This document shows, piece by piece, positions 50,665 to 63,585 of a DNA stretch of 64,000 nucleotides (positions are counted from its first letter, which is position 1; each line of letters starts with the position of its first letter). The translations under genes were made by a program, and so were the position numbers. The notes under the pieces are model-generated. The model was not told where the DNA came from. It did no database searches and saw nothing but the letters and a program-made list of their open reading frames with translations. Origin of the DNA: Cardiocondyla obscurior (taxonomy: Eukaryota > Arthropoda > Insecta > Hymenoptera > Formicidae). The stretch covers positions 8,011,501 through 8,075,500 of the forward strand of contig NC_091867.1 of NCBI RefSeq assembly GCF_019399895.1. The letters are read 5' to 3'.

Positions 50665-53163
50665 TTTTAATAAGTTTATTGTTTAACTGCCTCGTATTTT
50701 TCTGTCAAAAGTATGTACACCGAAGAGCAGATATAATGTTTTATGCAGTGATAGCGGCTAGCGTATGCAATCCTAGGTGATAGAGACAAGGGATGAGAGA
50801 ACGGTGAGAAATCAATCATCGGCAAACCGGCCGGCGCGGTACATATACGCGGTACATGTGAAACTTCGACGGACACGACGCTAAAGTCACGTTCTCTAGC
50901 TATCGTCGTTGTATCTGCCTTTCAGCGTACCTGCTATTTATTGTATGTATAGTTTTTAAGTGATTTCTTTTCAGCGAGTTAATGGTTTTAAGTTACGTTC
51001 TTTCTAACGTTGCTTCAGTATATCTGTTATTTGAATAACTATCTTAAAAATGCCGTGTCGGATCGAATTAAATTCAGTGTTATCGCTTTTCCGCAAGACC
51101 GTGACCACGGTCCCGCTTCCGACGCTATCCCAATTCGCCGGAGGCGGCTCGTACTGGATTTCCTCGGAACTAACTAGCAGAACGGCATTCCCGCTAATTT
51201 CGTGGCCTCGGTAATGGGAGATAGCGGCCATTATAAAATTGGCGTGGTCATAAAATTGGCGGGTACGGCGCTCTGACCATGCCGCTAATTTACTCTACCT
51301 ACACTCTTAATATCTCCCGAACATTTTTGGATACTCTGGGGCCGCGAAATCCCGGGACTGACGGATTACTCATCTTGCTCAAACTTTTGAATTCGATTAT
51401 TTATATGACGCATGATTAAATTACCATTATCGTTTAATTATATTTGAGGATTAGATATTATTTATGCGATTGTCAATATATTTTTTAATAACAGTTTAAG
51501 AAGCTACGCGCGCGCTGTTTTTTGAAGAAATTTCAATTTGCTAGCGTTATTAAATTGGGACATTACTTAATTATAATAATTTTTTTATAATAATTACAAT
51601 TGAGTGATATACGTAGCTGACGGCGTATTGCCGGCTCACTTACTTTGTTTCTGCCAATTGGGTTAGGTTATTTTCCGTCTTTCCGTCCTTCCTTCCTTCC
51701 TTCCTGTCCTTCGCGGCATTATTTTGGATTATCCTGGACGTGTTGTAGCATTAAAATCACTCGATCGCTATATTACACTGCTCTGCTTTTTTTTTTATAA
51801 TCACTATCACTATCAGGATGTAAAGCGAGGCCCAAGTCATCTTTAGAATCTTCGGTCAACTCATCGGCTGGATGAACAATGCCGAGAGCTTGCACTGAGC
51901 GGCAAATGAGACGGGCCGCGATATGAATTAAATGTTCCTCGCGCACTTTGTTCCCCGTCGACAATTATTCGTATGCGAGACTTTCTGTTCGCGGTAGAAA
52001 ATACGCGTAATTGCGGAGCGATTAGAAACACGTCTTTGCGCCCGAGCCTCCGCAATTAGACTAAAATGGCCGTTAGAGATTTCGGCCCTTCGAGGAAAAG
52101 AGACGACCGCGTAAAAAGTGAGTCAATAGACTCGATCGTTAATTGATCGTACTTCTCGCGCGGAGCTCGCAAAGCGCTTGATTTGTTCGCATTTGATTTT
52201 ATGTGCTCTGTGAATTCGTGGCGTTTTCCTTCAAAACAGGAAAATCGAATATAATAAATCCGAATATATTTTTGTCTTCGTAAAAATAAAGGATAAAACA
52301 TGTTACAAAACGCGCGCGCGTTATGCACTTTTGATTTTCCGTTGTAAAAAAAATTTGTTTTACATTTATAATTTTCATCAATAAAATATTTAAATGTTAA
52401 AATTGTAATTGACGATTTAGTTGCCACCTCGCAATTAAAATTTATTTTAAATAACTTTTTGGCCGCCGGGGTGTCATCCATACTTTTTAGAACTGTGACT
52501 GAGCGCGATGTTGTCCGCTGCGCCTGCTAGATCGCGCGCGGATGCAGAGATGCGGCGCCTCTAGAGTGCCTCCGTTCACGAAGAAAGTCTCGTGCCGGCC
52601 GCCATATTTGTTGCGGTCGTGTTTGCCGACGAAGCGATTTGCCGTGGCTGACGGGAGTAGAGTATTGACTCGGTAATTTCACAAATGCGAGCGTATTGCG
52701 CATCGGTGCACGTGTCCGGCGAACGCGAGTCGCGCTTTCGCTTGTCGATTACCCAGGCCGCGGCACTCGCTTGCGTCTGAAACCAGGAGAAGCGCCTCTC
52801 GCATGTCGAGTCGAAGGGCAGGCCGGGCGTCGCTTCGCGGGGACCTGCGGAGATTCTACAGGGAGTCGGTGGCACGGCGCGCTAGCCGACGGTAGCGACA
52901 AAGAAAAGCGGAATCGGTCGTGGCTCGTGGGCCCTCCCCCTCTCGTACGAGACACGGTTTTCCCGTAGACGTCCTCTTCGTGCCCGGACAGCGGCTCCCG
53001 CATCGACGGTGAACGGCGCCGACCCCGAGTGCTCGCCATCCTCCGCATCCCGGCGCGTGGCGGCAACGTCATAACCTTAATCCCCCGGTGTAATCGTGCC
53101 GTTGCGCGCGCGTGTGCGTGCGTGCGTGCGTGCGCGTGTTTCGCGTTCCCGTCGCCGTTGACA
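50665..53163. other. Intergenic DNA and CpG-rich 5' region of the zinc-finger gene
   Basis: There is no supported coding exon. A TTCC microsatellite lies near 51686-51705, and a short direct repeat (ATAAAATTGGCG, twice) near 51233-51263. From about 52440 the sequence becomes CpG-rich, which fits a TATA-less promoter for the zinc-finger gene, and runs as presumed 5' leader to the ATG at 53164. I could not place a start site. Confidence 0.45.
53101..53138. repeat. Alternating purine-pyrimidine tract just upstream of the zinc-finger start codon
   Basis: A run of CG, TG and CGTG units (GCGTGCGTGCGTGCG at its core) lies 26 bases upstream of the ATG. Such tracts can adopt Z-DNA. It would be part of the 5' untranslated leader. 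Confidence 0.6.
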
Positions 53164-56100
53164 ATGGCAATGCACGAGGAGCTCCGAGGCTTCGCCGAAC
53201 TCTGCAGGCTGTGCTCGCTCAAGAGCGGCCCGCAGCTGCAGATATTCGACAAGGAGAGCGAGCAGCGGCAGTTGCTGTTCAAAATACGTTCCTGCGTGCC
53301 CATCGCGGTGAGTAAAAGCGACACGTAACTCCTGCATTGCCGTCCGGAAACGATCATGTGCGCGAGATGTTTAACCGAGCCGCAGTCTCTCCTGCGAGAG
53401 ATTGAGTTATCATTTCAATTTTTTTATTTTTTTTATTTTTTATTGAATTAATTAATTAATTTTTTTTACAGATAGCAAAGGAGGATGAACTGCCAAAAAA
53501 TATATGCCAGAGATGCATCTACAAGTTGGATATGTTCTACGAGTTTCGCCTGAGCTGCCTGTCTACGGAAACGATACTGAAAAATTACGCGGATTCCTTG
53601 AAGAACATCGTTGCACTTAATAATCAGGTAAGTGAAATTTTCCTTCGCGCATAGGAATTAAATTGTGTAACGCTTTTAATTGTAACCAGGTAGATTGCCG
53701 TAATGTCACATGTTCAGAAATTGTGAGCTTGAAATTTTGATATTAATCGTTTGGATTACATGTATTTTAATTCATGTAATTGTCAGTAGGTTTACAATGC
53801 TACGAGAATAATTACAGCGTTCGGTATCCAATTCTTGAACATGGGAATAATTATGGAACGTGGCGAGAGTAGGAAACCATCGTGAGAACTGCTGCTTTAG
53901 CACGGGGAAAAACAAGTTCTACGATTTTTGATTTAATTGTACGAAGATTGAGCTCTACGAGACGACGCGGAGATCTTTCGTGACTTCTTCGAGAATGCGC
54001 CGCATCCTCCTTTCTCGTTCTCTTATAATTGATAATCCAGCGATATACAGCATCTTTCCAAAAGTGTTCTGCGACTAATACGACTGGTACGTGAGATTAG
54101 AATTCAACTCGAAAACGTTAGGTGCCTCCGAAAAAGCCGACTACAAAGGTATCAGTGGCGCGCGGAGTATCGCTAGGTGCTACATCTCCTTTTTTTTTTC
54201 TTTTTTTTTTCCTTCCGTACTTCTGGTAGCAGCGAGCCATGAAAGGGACAGGGTCGACCGGACGGGAGCACGGGTCCTGTCGGATGGTGATCATGAGGGA
54301 GACGGAAAGGAGTGAGGAAGGGGACACGGGGAGAGAAACGCGCGCAGGAGCGTCACTGATCGGTAGCTAGAGGTGCTCGAAGACCCCGCTGACCCCCCTT
54401 TCCGTGTCTGCTGCACCCGGCGGCGCGCGATCTCAATAATTTCACCCTCGCGTACGCAACGTAGACAGGCAGGAGGTGAGGAGGGTTAAATAGGAGGAGG
54501 CGGAAAACAGGGAGAAAGACAAAGAGATGGCGAGAGCGAGGAGGCGAGACAGAGAGAAAGAGAGAGAGAGTACATACGTTTGTGTGTGCTATCTGAGTAA
54601 ATGTATGTGCGTGTGCAAACGACCGACGTCGCGACGCCTATTGATCGGCGCGTCGCGACCGCGAGACGCGTTGCGCGCACAGAAAGCGAAAGTCGTAGTA
54701 CCTAAACTCCTTTCTTCGCTGTCTCGACCGCCTCTTGCCCTCGTATTTCTGCTATCTGCCTCCGCGACTTATTTCTACCTGCCTCCTCCTGTCCCCGTTG
54801 TTCGTGTTTCGAACACCTCCGTGTCTCTCCTAATTTCGCCACGTTTTTTTTTTCTTTTTTTTTTGTTGTTGTATATCTTTCTTTCTCTTCCACGTTTCAT
54901 TTTCTTTTCTTTTTCTCTCTGCATTATATACGTATACTTTATCTTCTCGCGTTAAGATGCACGCTGCTGCTTTGTTCATTTTCAATCGCAGTATTCCGAA
55001 TCTAATTAATGTATTGTTATACATTTTTTTTTTAATTCCCTTTCTTTCTCGCGACGTTTCTCATCAACCGCATTCTTTCTCCCGCATACTTTTTTACAAA
55101 TTTTCGTCCTATCTCGGATAAATTTAGTCGCGGAACGCGTATAAATCCCGCGCTACTCTTTCTCCTCCGTTCCCCCTTTGTTTCTCTTCTTCGATCCCGG
55201 ATCGCTTGATCTTCGCCTCCTTCCTACGGCCGTCCGTTCTCCTCCCCGCTGTTCTCGGCGGTCCTGGGCACAGGTGCAACGTGAGTTGCCGAGCTCGTGC
55301 GCCGTACTTCTTCGGCAGGAAACCTGTTTCGAAACCCGGGATATACCCCGAGACGAGATCAACGCAGCCTCGTTACGTGGGTGACTCTCTTTCTCCCTCG
55401 TCGAGCGGAATATCGGCGGCGGTGGCGATGGCGGCGAAGGGCAGCGCGACGAGGAGGATCGCGAGACGACGTTCTCCTCTCGTCGTCCCTGGCGTTCCCT
55501 CTCATGAATCGCTCCCGCGTTGCGACATGTGTGTGCATGCGCGCGCGCGCAAGTTCTACCTCCTCTTCTGCGCCTCTCTCTCTCTCAGGACTTCGTCTTC
55601 TCTCTTTCGCTCTCTCAATGTCAGTGTCAAGGTCAGCGGGCCGACGCACCGGTCGCGCCGCCACCACTGTTGCACCGCACACAACGGCGGTGCCTTCTCC
55701 TCTTGCATCTAATATCGCTCGCCGGTAGTACGCGCGCACATAACGCCGAACGAGACAGGGATAGAGAAATAGGAATGGAACGGAAAGAGGAAACAGGAGC
55801 GGGATCGTGAACGCGAGCGAGAGCGCGCGGGTACGCGCCGGCACCCCCACGCGGTCGTCCTTAACGCCGCCACTTCGTTGTGCCCCGTTGGTCTCGCGTC
55901 TCGCTCACTCCGGTTCGATCTCGCATTCCGGAGATATCCACGCGGGTACATCGTAACGCGTCACGTCGATGCGCCGTTGGTCATCCTCCAGCCCTTTTTC
56001 CCTTTCGGCTCTTCTTTCCTCGTCCGCATTTTTTTTTATCTTCTTTTTTTTTGTCCTCCGTCGGATCTCCGTTACGTCTCCCCAGCTTCTCGCGCGCGAT

Positions 56101-58871
56101 TCCTCTCGTGGTGGCGAGTGATACACGCGTATCATCGTACACGTGAACGCACACCTTGCGTTCCGCCCTGCCGATCGGGTCGGTCCAGCCCCGTTTGTCT
56201 CTCTCCCCGTCGCTTCCCAATCGTGCCTCCTCTCCGCGGCGCCCTAGGGCGCGTTACAGCGCCGGCCGTGGTGCATTCCGCGGGGAACCTCCGCTCTGGC
56301 GTCGTTCGTACCGCCGCGTCGCTTCGTCCGTGTGTCACCAAGCTCTTTTTCTCTCTCTCTGCCTTATTTCTTTCTCGCCGTGCCCTTCCGCTCGCCTCCG
56401 TCGTCTTGAGGAACGCGCGCACACACGCACACATCCCTCTTTCCGCCCCGTCTTCTCTCGTCCCCGTCGCCGAGACCCCGTCTCCCTTTTTCTCCTCTTC
56501 CCCTCCCTCCCTCCCGTTCCCCTTCACCTGCGGTTCCGTCTTTCTTTCCTCTCTTTCTTCTCCTCGCCGAGTCCGACGGCGAGGGAAACGTCTCCCCGGT
56601 CGTCTCGCGCTTATCCCCTCTGCGCTCCCCGTCGGCTACTTTTTTTTCGCTTCTTTGTCCTTGCATCCTCCCGCGCCGGGAATCGGCCGCGGTCGCCGCC
56701 AGCCTCTCGCGGCTCTCTTTCTCTCTCCCGTTTCGCGAGCCCGAGCCGCGACGTTCCCTCGTACGCGTCGCGAAAAGCACGAGAGCGCGTAAGAGAGCCC
56801 ATTTGCGTAAGAGACCGTAAACGCGCATGTCAGTGTCGTACGTTCGCACACCGATAGGATTGTTTCGTCCGAAGCGTGCCCGGTTATCGTCGTTGCCGTG
56901 CGTCCGGGGCGTTTTAGGGAGCCCACCAACCCCCGAGGATGAACGCCGGGCTCTCGCTGTCGCCGCCACGCCACGCGCGATCCGTGCTGTGACTCGAAAA
57001 ATCTGGACCCCCGGACGAGAGCCTCGGGGAAACGTCGTCTGTCTCTCTCCCCGGCCGAGGGTTCTGCCGGCCCTTTGACTCTCGAAGCCCAACAGTCTTC
57101 CTCGGAACGTGGACTGGTCTCCGTTGGTGCGTGGTAAGCGCGTCCGAAAACTACGGCCCGTTTCTTTTCTCTGCGAGAGACCGACTCGCGCGACCGGCTT
57201 CTTTCTCTCGGTTTCTCCCTTTCGGTAACCGTCCGTTATTTATCGATCGCAATTTCACGTTTTATTTCTCGCAGGATTACTTTTGGTGCGGTCTGAAATT
57301 TAATACTTGTTGCGTGAAGTAATTTTTGTTCTTTCAGCATGATTTATGGTTAATTAATTAGAGCATGATGTATTATTAAAAGAAAGAAAAAAAAAACATT
57401 TATTCTGTAATTATTTTTGAACAAATTTTTATTCCGCGTTTCTCATATGTACGAATAATATTTTAAGCCGCTCTCGTAAGAGGAGTTTGGTTTATGTTAG
57501 CATACGCACAGATTTCCGGATCTTCGTAAAGCCATCTTTGATGCGCCGTTCTCGTGTCAGACGACGGTTTGACGCCATAGAGGACGATACATAATTGAGA
57601 CACGCCGAATATTCGTCGAGTGCCTCCATTCTGTCTTTGGTGATTATATTAAAAAATAAATTAACATTAAATACCGCGACATAGTAAAGTCTGCGAAATT
57701 TATTTAGAGAGTGCTGCGATAACAGCTGTGTTTTAATAATTTACACGTATTGATATAAAAAGGAAGTGAGGCAAACGAGTTTAAAAGTTATAATCCACCT
57801 ATTAGATTTTTTTTCGATGTTGATTAAGCCATGTAATATTTAACGCGTTGTTAAGTGAAAATTAATTATACATAGTGTACGATTAATCGATGATGTAAAT
57901 TTAGGATAAGGACAAGATGTCAAACGGCGGTCAGCAGCAACAGCACGCGAGTTACGCGGAAACACATTCTGCAGCACACGCGGCACTGCAGCAGCACATG
58001 GCACAGCAGGCTACTCAGGCCAGGCTAGCTGGACCGGTGCCACACGCGGCACCGCAGCCACCGAATCCCACGTTTACCTTGCCGGACGATGGGCTCGGTT
58101 ACGATGATGGTGTAAGGGTCCTGCGATCTATCGGAACATGGTACGTCATGCGTACTTTAATTTGTTGCAAGAATATTATTGCAAAAAAAAGAAAAAAAAA
58201 ACAGAATGTTTTTCAAAATCTTTTATAACATTTTAAAATCATATTTTATTTTCTTATTTTAAAGCTTACATTATTGATTGCATTAAATTTCAGTACAATC
58301 AATAGTTGGATTTTAGTTTCGAGGCAAAGTATATTATTGTAATATGATAGTCATTGTTCCTTACTTACTCTACTTTCATCACACATTTCAGGTCATCGGA
58401 TTACTCTGCCGCAATGCGTCCCAGCATGATGCCGGCGTTTCCCGGAACAGACCAGCAGTTTGGAAGTAGAGCACCGGCGGTAAATCAGCCATTACGGACA
58501 ACGACAACAAACAGCGTAAGTGTTCGTCCGGGATCTGTTTCAAAAGCTACTAATACTGGTGAACCAACGACGAAGGCGTTTGCGTGTTCTGTATGTGGCA
58601 AAGGCCTCGCCCGTAAGGATAAACTCGTCATACATATGCGTATACATACTGGAGAGAAACCATATTCCTGTGAAGTGTGCGGTAAGTGTAAAAATCATAT
58701 GAATATGTTTTATCTAAAAGGAATCACTTGAATTAATAAATCTAACTCCATGTTACAGGTAAAGCCTTTGCGCGTCGAGACAAATTAGTCATTCATATGA
58801 ACAAACTTAGACACAAACCTGGCGTCTCACCTTTGTCAGCGCCTACAACTCCAAGATCTGATCAGCATCAA

Positions 58872-58904
<33 letters not shown>

Positions 58905-59369
58905 GCGCAACAGCAACAACCATCTCGCCAAGATAACATTCATAAGTTAAAAGAGGAGCCAGTGAGTTGGGCCTGCGAATTATGCGGGCGATCACTTGCT
59001 ACTAGGGAGGAATGGACACAACACGCTCGGTTAATATTATTATTTTTAACATTAATATGTTTAAAATTTAATTTAATGTCTATAATTTTAATTTTGATCA
59101 ATCACAGATCTCATTTGGAAGCAAGTGTGCCACCACAACACGCCGCTCCGTATTTTCCTGGGTCTGCACCACCGCCGCAATCGTACGCTGCCGAGAGGAA
59201 TTTTTGCTTAATGTGTCGCGCCGACTTTACAGATAAGGCTGAGTTTATGTTTCATATACGTACACACTGCGAGCACGGTCAACCATCAGGTAAACCAACC
59301 GGCGGAGACGCTGCAACAGCTGAACTTATTGCTAGAGGACTCGTTGATCCTTCCGGATTATGCAGCTAG
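53164..59369 (+). CDS. ZAD-type C2H2 zinc-finger protein
   Basis: The six exons 53164-53307, 53472-53627, 57905-58140, 58392-58681, 58759-59029 and 59108-59369 join in consistent phase to 452 residues. The N-terminus is a ZAD domain (CRLC at residues 14-17, CQRC at 60-63), the arthropod zinc-binding dimerisation module. A Gln/Ala/Pro-rich linker follows. Then come two classical adjacent fingers (Cys244/247-His260/264, TGEKPY linker, Cys272/275 with a His-x5-His end, both with (K/R)DKLVIHM), a polyQ run (58869-58923) and two more fingers (CELC...HARSH and CLMC...HIRTH). The last-but-one His pair is completed only after the final intron is removed. It is probably a nuclear DNA-binding regulator. 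Exon 3 has its own in-frame Met (57917), so a ZAD-less form is possible. I do not recognise a specific named orthologue. Confidence 0.9.
54500..57133. promoter_or_regulatory. GC- and pyrimidine-rich block in intron 2, possible alternative promoter
   Basis: Within the 4.3-kb second intron, about 2.6 kb is much richer in GC and CpG than its surroundings, with long C/T-biased stretches (for example 56340-56660) and a CA/CG tract near 55528-55552. It ends at a strong donor-like GTG/GTAAGC (donor at 57134). Spliced to 57905, a transcript starting here could initiate at the Met of exon 3 (57917). Long open frames on both strands here (up to 304 codons) are low-complexity products of base bias and are not called as genes. 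Confidence 0.35.
58869..58923 (+). repeat. CAG/CAA repeat encoding polyglutamine
   Basis: A mixed CAG and CAA run in frame within exon 5 of the zinc-finger gene encodes about 17 Gln broken by one His and one Ala. Interruption by CAA tends to stabilise such tracts. Confidence 0.8.
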
Positions 59370-60260
59370 AATTACTCTTTTCCATGTCACCACGTACCGT
59401 CGATTTGTGTCTTACCATAGTACAAGTTTTCTGCTCTATTTCGATCAGAAACTTTCGCATAGGGTGTCATGCATATTGTGATTGTAATGATATATATACC
59501 AACTTATCAATAATAGATACACAGTAGCACGTTAGTAGTAATTGATAACGAATAGCTTTGTTACAATGTTCATTATAAATTAAGTTGGTAATTCCGTGCA
59601 ACTGTGATTAATTTCTAATATAATTAGAGCCCTTTGCACATATCTTTTTTTTTTTTTTTTCTTAAAATAATAGTCTTGAATTTTAAGATTGTTTTACGAC
59701 AGATTATTAAAACAGAAATACACGTTATGTAATAAATACATATCATCTGAACAAAATTTTGTAAAATAATTTACAGAAATACACTACTGTGTATCTTTTC
59801 ACGAGATAAGATCTACATTATTGAAAATAAAAAAAAAAAAGAAATTTAGATACTGACATGATACTGCGATATGGTAAGAACGTGCATTATTGTGTCAGTA
59901 TTTAAAAAGCTATTACTTAATAGTATACGTTCCTACATAGCTAGCTTCTTGCTATTTGTAGGTACTAAGAGACCTATTCTGTAACTTTTTAATACGTGAC
60001 TGTAAGCTTTATTCATGTTATAAATATATTAATTATTTAGTTGCACTTTTAATTTCTTTAAATAGTAGCATTATTTAGATGCTTTTTGTTTATAATTAAT
60101 AAATTTATATTTTATATTAAAAAAAATTTTTTAAGATTTAAATACGATCGATAAAGTTAATAAATATTAAATTTCATTAATAAAAATTTTTTTACTGAAA
60201 ATGTTTAATAAAGAATGAGACTGGAAGGTAGATGGACTGCTATGATATCTACATAGCGTG

Positions 60261-60266
60261 AATAAA
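60261..60266 (+). terminator. Candidate polyadenylation signal of the zinc-finger gene
   Basis: AATAAA lies about 890 bases past the stop codon. Several other AATAAA copies occur closer (for example near 59730 and 59824), so the true 3' end is open. Confidence 0.25.
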
Positions 60267-61771
60267 GTTTAAAACCAATTATGTACTTGCATACAAAACA
60301 TACATATAAAAGGGCCGATTAATGATTATACGAAAATATTATATTGTTGCGTCATTTAAATTAGAGTTGGATTTAACTAAGTTACATTTAAAGAGTTACA
60401 AAATGGGCCTGTAGCAGAATAGTAATCTCTGATGTACAGGTTTGTTCTCAATGCTATTATATTTTTTTATATGTATATGTATGTTTTTCAATTGCAACGT
60501 TATAATTTAGAGAATTTATTATTATTTTGGTAGCACGTCGTTTTCTGCATTTTAATATCAATGAGAACGAACGGTGCCGTCGTTTACAGATCTGATTTTG
60601 AAAATTATGTTTTGTACAGAACGGTTCATCTAATTCGATTAGTTTAATTTTAATTAAAATATCTTTAATTAATTTACATGCAAATAAAAATTGTGTATTT
60701 AATGGTATACATTAGTTTAAAACAATAAATGATTTTCAGATATCTCTTTGGAAATTATTCAAGTTATCGAATTAGATGAATACGATTTGTATTATACGTT
60801 TATCGAAATTTTATAAACTTATAAAGACAGCGAACTGAATACATTGTTAACTTAGGTACGAAGCATGGTTCTCTGCAATGCACAATTATCAGCAATGGTC
60901 GTGTAACTAAAAACGAAGAGTTTTCGCTATTCTATTTGAAACAGGCGAAGTACGTATGCTCAAAATATTATTTTTTTTATTATTAATTAATTTGTAGCGT
61001 GACTAAACATTTTTTATAGATAATTTTTTAACCGTGGTGTAATTATTTTTTATTTTATTGTTACAATTATTTTTTGGAATCTCAAGTATCAGCATGTACT
61101 TAATCAAAGGCAAGATTTATACTTAGTTATTAAGAACAATTGTATGTGTTATTCGCACCGGGAAATTAGCGACAATAATCGAGTTCCAATTTTCGCCGGG
61201 AGCCGAATACGCGCGTCATCATATTGGCAGACTCTCAGGCACTTTAATGTAAAATTTGCATTGTGAACAAACTATATCTTCCAGAAGAAGCCGATAGGAT
61301 TCGCTTGTTATAGCGCTTAAAAAGCTTCCTCTCGTCTCTCTAGAATAGTTTTCTAAGATAAGTCAGTAAAATGCGCTAAGAACGCAAAACTGCCGTGCCT
61401 CCTGCCCCCACGTACAAATCCGCTTCCGAGTTGTTTTCCATTCGACGGCCGTTTTATGAAACGGTCCTGCCTCTGATGTAAAAATCAAAAGTTTGAGCCT
61501 AACGATGAGCATATATTTTGTGTAAAATAACATTTACAATTATGCCACTAGAGGTATAATCGCCGCGACAATAGCGACTATCTTAGACTATCGTACAAGC
61601 AATTACAACACCCGGGAATATCCCGAATTTTTATCCGATCGTATATATTCAGCGTAGTGAGATTAATGTAGAGCACTGGCTTCCCACGAAATCGACTTTA
61701 TTATTTTTTTTTTTACCGTACCGCGTCAAGATAAAAACAACAACTTTTAAACTATTATTAAATTAAATTAA

Positions 61772-61806
61772 TCTAAGGAGATTAAATTTAAATTAATCTC
61801 CTTAGA
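61772..61806. repeat. Perfect inverted repeat (14-bp stem, 7-base AT loop)
   Basis: TCTAAGGAGATTAA, a 7-base AT loop, then the exact reverse complement TTAATCTCCTTAGA. It is the longest perfect hairpin I found in the window. It lies between the zinc-finger gene and the convergent right-edge gene and might be a foldback element remnant. Confidence 0.7.
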
Positions 61807-63555
61807 CCCCAATACTGTTTGCAGTCGAGGAAACGGATAACTAACTCGCCCACAGATTAATCACGACATTAGACGTTTGATAGAGAACTTAGGGATACTA
61901 GAACCAGTACTATTCTTCACGTGGGAATGAAACAACGCAGACCGATTACACGCTTTATAATGTTCAGCGTAAGCGTGAGAATGTATGCAGCCATTGTAAT
62001 TTGAATTTCTTTACGAAGATTTATTTTAGTATTTTTATTTTTCTCGATTTTTTTTCTTTTATGTAAAAGAGAAAAACAGTGAAAAGAATAGAAAGAAAGA
62101 GCGACATGTTCAAGTAGACGCGATGCATAAAAATGTTCTCATGCGTTGAGAATTTTGGAAGAATAGACGCATAGTGCCTTTTCTCTGGGACTTATTCACA
62201 CCATCATTTGAAATTCACGTGTTCGGGGCGGCACACCGGCATAAATAAAACATTGACATAAGTTAGTTACTTAGGTAAGACGGGCGTTTATTTTCATTTT
62301 CGTCCTTCCGTTAACGAGGGGAGTGAAACGTTCGATGCCACACTGCCTCTACAGCAGCTGTTTTAGACTACTTTTATACTGTTGATGTCACGCGCAGCTA
62401 ATCAGAGTCTGTATATTAATGCCATTATATACGGAACAAAATGTATACTCAAATATACCTTTATAAATAAAACACGACCAAAAAGCGAAATCGTATCTGG
62501 TGCTGGTCCGCGTTCGGATTTCGTGTCTCTTGCGTTCAAGATTTAACTCTTGAACCGTAAAGCGTTGGCGCTGCCGCGATGACAATGCCGGCAATTCGAA
62601 CGACAATGTTGTAACGCGTTTCCTCGGGCGACGGTGTCGGAGATTGACCTGGAAATATCGTGCCGTGCGCATTTCTTTCTGCCCACCTTTGGGTTGCCAG
62701 AGCTCCCGCCCGGATGCAGGCGGTTCGCCTTGCCAGATCGCGCCGCGCCCGTGTTACGACCAGCGATAATAATGGCTAGCGAACCGGCTCGACTTCGTTG
62801 CATTTTTATTTCCTCGCCCTTGCCGAGCCCTCCCCTCGCGGGCGAGCGACGGCGCGGTGCATTCGCATTATCACTCGCGAGCCTGGGTAATAAGATAATC
62901 GTTCCTTTGTCCCTCCGGCTCTTCCGTTTCTGCCGATAATTTGTCTTTCACAGAACGAGACGCAACGAAGCGCTATTTTAATAATATTTCGTGACGGACG
63001 GTCGCATTTAAGTACACGCGCGTACCTTTTTACTTTATTATTTGTAAAATTTAAATAAATCTTACCACGTCTTTCTTTAATTAATTTTTCGTAAAAAAAA
63101 AGGATTTTTTTGTATGTATTTTTTATTTGTTATAATATTCGTATTAGATATATATTTAATTATAATTGTAAATTAAATTAAAGTAGAATGAAGGTAGCGT
63201 TTCTCGTAGAAATGTATGTATATCGGGCGTATCCTATACTTCTTTCGGTATCGTGGGATTCTCAGTTGCAACATCACGGAGAACGCAAAGGTTACCGGAT
63301 GAAAGTAAGTCGACCCTACGGAGCATGTGATTGTACTTGCATTTGTACGGGAAATTGCTATGCGGGGTACATCGGGCACTACGCGCGATACGGTCGAGAC
63401 GAAATTTATTGTATTCCGTGCAATAACGATGATTTATTTTTCACACGCGGGCAAACGAGGCGCGATTATATGATAGAGCTCTGGTGAGAATATACTTTAG
63501 TTAAGTTCAAAATTATTATAAAATTAGAATTTTTACACGAGATTTTTTTTTCTTT

Positions 63556-63565
63556 TTTATTTATT
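63556..63565 (-). terminator. Polyadenylation signal of the right-edge gene
   Basis: Two overlapping TTTATT on the plus strand read AATAAATAAA on the minus strand, about 20 bases beyond the stop codon at 63586-63588. The distance is short but usable. Confidence 0.45.
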
Positions 63566-63585
63566 AATTTTTTTTCACACGATAC

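Larger units (their letters stand above)
59370..63585. other. 3' untranslated and intergenic DNA between convergent genes
   Basis: There is no supported coding exon. AT-rich sequence after the zinc-finger stop contains several AATAAA sites, for example 60261-60266. A perfect 14-bp hairpin lies at 61772-61806. Small frames at 62388-62939 and 63173-63487 have no splice context or recognisable motif. On the minus strand, overlapping AATAAA sites at 63556-63565 sit just beyond the stop of the right-edge gene. Confidence 0.5.

Noticed and set aside
55878..56792. 304-codon open frame on the plus strand
   Set aside because: Composition is dominated by Arg/Ser/Pro/Leu from C/T-rich DNA, equally long frames overlap it on both strands, and there is no motif.
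56364..57092. 242-codon open frame on the minus strand
   Set aside because: Arg/Gly/Glu-rich complement of the same biased tract; no domain or splice context.
59030..59107. Reading the last zinc-finger exon straight through as one exon
   Set aside because: The extra 26 residues are AT-rich hydrophobic sequence that breaks a finger; removing them restores Cys-Cys-His-His spacing with an AG acceptor.
63188..63487. 99-codon Cys-containing frame on the plus strand
   Set aside because: The Cys cluster (CDCTCICTGNC) looks tempting, but there is no signal peptide or splice context and a minus-strand frame overlaps it.
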